Source: Acidobacteriota bacterium
GTDB taxonomy: Bacteria > Acidobacteriota > Terriglobia > Acidiferrales > UBA7541
Reading direction: 5' to 3'
Assembly (NCBI GenBank): GCA_003161195.1
Contig: PMOV01000293.1
Coordinates: 1-5,583, forward strand
Length of the DNA stretch: 5,583 nt
The translations under genes were made by a program, and so were the position numbers. Below are positions 5,017 through 5,583 of the stretch, one piece after another. The notes below the pieces were generated by a model. The model was not told the DNA's origin. It ran no database searches and saw only the letters and a list, made by a program, of their open reading frames with translations. Position 1 is the first letter of the stretch, and the number at the start of each line of letters is the position of its first letter.

Positions 5017-5583
5017 ATGATGGAGTCGAGCCCCTTGAATCTGCGCCGCGTGATTCTGTGGATGGGCCGCCTGTTGCTGGGCGGGATTTTTGTGTACGCC
5101 GGGTATTCCAAGATTTTTCTGCCAAACTTCATGTGGCGGCCGATGTTCGCGCTGAAATTTTCGCTGTCGACCAATTTGAGCAATTTCGCGTTTCAGGTGG
5201 AATCTTACAAGCTGCTTGCGCCGAATGCGGTGACATTTGTGGCGCACACGCTGCCGTTTGCGGAGATCTTGCTGGGATTGCTACTGCTGATCGGCTGGCA
5301 GTTACGAGTGTGGTCGACGCTGGCGACGCTGCTGATTGTGGGATTTCTGGCGGCGGTGACGCGGGCGTATCTGGTGCATATGCAGATCAATTGCGGATGT
5401 TTTGCGACCCCGGAGCCGCTGACGGGGTGGACGGTGGCGCGCGATGCGGCGCTGGCGGCGTTCGCGTTGGCGATGACGGCTTGCGCGTACAGTGAAGCAG
5501 GGAGACCGCATCCCTGGACGGCGCCGGAAAAAGCTGTGGCCGCAGGGGCTAAAGCCCCTCTTGTAGCGGAGCGTGTACGGCAC
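5017..5583 (+). CDS. MauE/DoxX-like four-helix membrane protein (open at right edge)
   Basis: The frame is open from the ATG at 5017 to the window end (189 codons, no stop). Hydrophobic segments lie at about 12-34, 70-94, 97-117 and 137-157, the four-helix plan of the DoxX/MauE superfamily. Early residues RLLLGGIFVYAGYSKIFLP and the INCGCFATPEPLTGWTVARDAAL segment (Cys126, Cys128) fit the MauE type, in which a CGCF motif follows the third helix and an RD motif starts the fourth. MauE proteins assist disulfide formation together with the thioredoxin-like MauD in methylamine utilisation; many homologues are outside that pathway. Being 31 bp after a DsbA-like gene suggests a redox pair, with this protein possibly passing electrons to quinone (inference). 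The start could also be the next ATG at 5020; the ribosome site GGTAGAG is weak. The last ~17 codons are encoded by a palindromic repeat and do not look like family sequence, so the natural C-terminus may be altered. Confidence 0.82.
   Translation, partial: MMESSPLNLRRVILWMGRLLLGGIFVYAGYSKIFLPNFMWRPMFALKFSLSTNLSNFAFQVESYKLLAPNAVTFVAHTLPFAEILLGLLLLIGWQLRVWSTLATLLIVGFLAAVTRAYLVHMQINCGCFATPEPLTGWTVARDAALAAFALAMTACAYSEAGRPHPWTAPEKAVAAGAKAPLVAERVRH
5540..5583. repeat. Dispersed palindromic repeat, cut by window edge
   Basis: AGGGGCT-AA-AGCCCCT (5544-5559) is a perfect 7-bp-arm palindrome, followed by CTTGTAGCGGAGCGTGTACG and GCAC at the edge. I recall intergenic repeats in acidobacterial genomes in which a GGGGCTAAAGCCCC palindrome is followed some 20 nt later by a second palindrome starting GGCAC, and the edge sequence matches that order. 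The repeat is within the open reading frame of the MauE-like protein. The palindrome is certain; the family is from memory. Confidence 0.6.

Noticed and set aside
5058..5495. Open frame of 145 codons on the plus strand inside the MauE-like gene
   Set aside because: It is an out-of-frame shadow; the frame from 5017 gives clear transmembrane helices and the CGCF motif.

Overview
The window reads as chromosomal sequence from a GC-rich bacterium. My best guess is a member of the Acidobacteriota. Two things point there: a heat-shock cluster ordered dnaK-dnaJ-hspR with an HspR-type operator, and short dispersed palindromes of the kinds GGGGCTAAAGCCCC and CACAGACTTTAGTCTGTG, which I recall as frequent in acidobacterial genomes. 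This placement rests on memory of sequence styles, not on a search.

Left part (1-3686, minus strand): a heat-shock operon read right to left. A promoter with a perfect -35 (TTGACA), a 17-bp spacer and a TACACT -10 is overlapped by a partial HAIR element, the operator of the MerR-family repressor HspR. It drives dnaK (Hsp70, 651 aa), then dnaJ (type I Hsp40, 396 aa), then the start of hspR, which is cut by the left window edge. The layout implies a negative feedback loop in which HspR, encoded last, represses the promoter of its own operon. No grpE lies between dnaK and dnaJ. The dnaK-dnaJ gap holds a strong GC hairpin, and the dnaJ-hspR gap holds two small palindromes.

Middle part (about 3687-4327): a long intergenic region between divergent genes, with no convincing gene. 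It contains an island of about 28% GC (3931-4040, hand count) with internal direct repeats: an imperfect 20-bp pair 39 bp apart and a 14-bp tandem pair. Nearby are an 11-bp repeat pair 20 bp apart, several G-runs and a GC-rich hairpin. This is the least explained part of the window.

Right part (4341-5583, plus strand): a probable two-gene operon. The first gene encodes an exported DsbA-like thioredoxin-fold protein with a CPAC active site. The second, 31 bp downstream, encodes a four-helix membrane protein of the MauE/DoxX type with a CGCF motif and is open to the right window edge. The pair probably works in extracytoplasmic thiol-disulfide chemistry, with the membrane protein as possible redox partner. 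The reading frame of the membrane protein runs straight into a dispersed palindromic repeat at the right edge.
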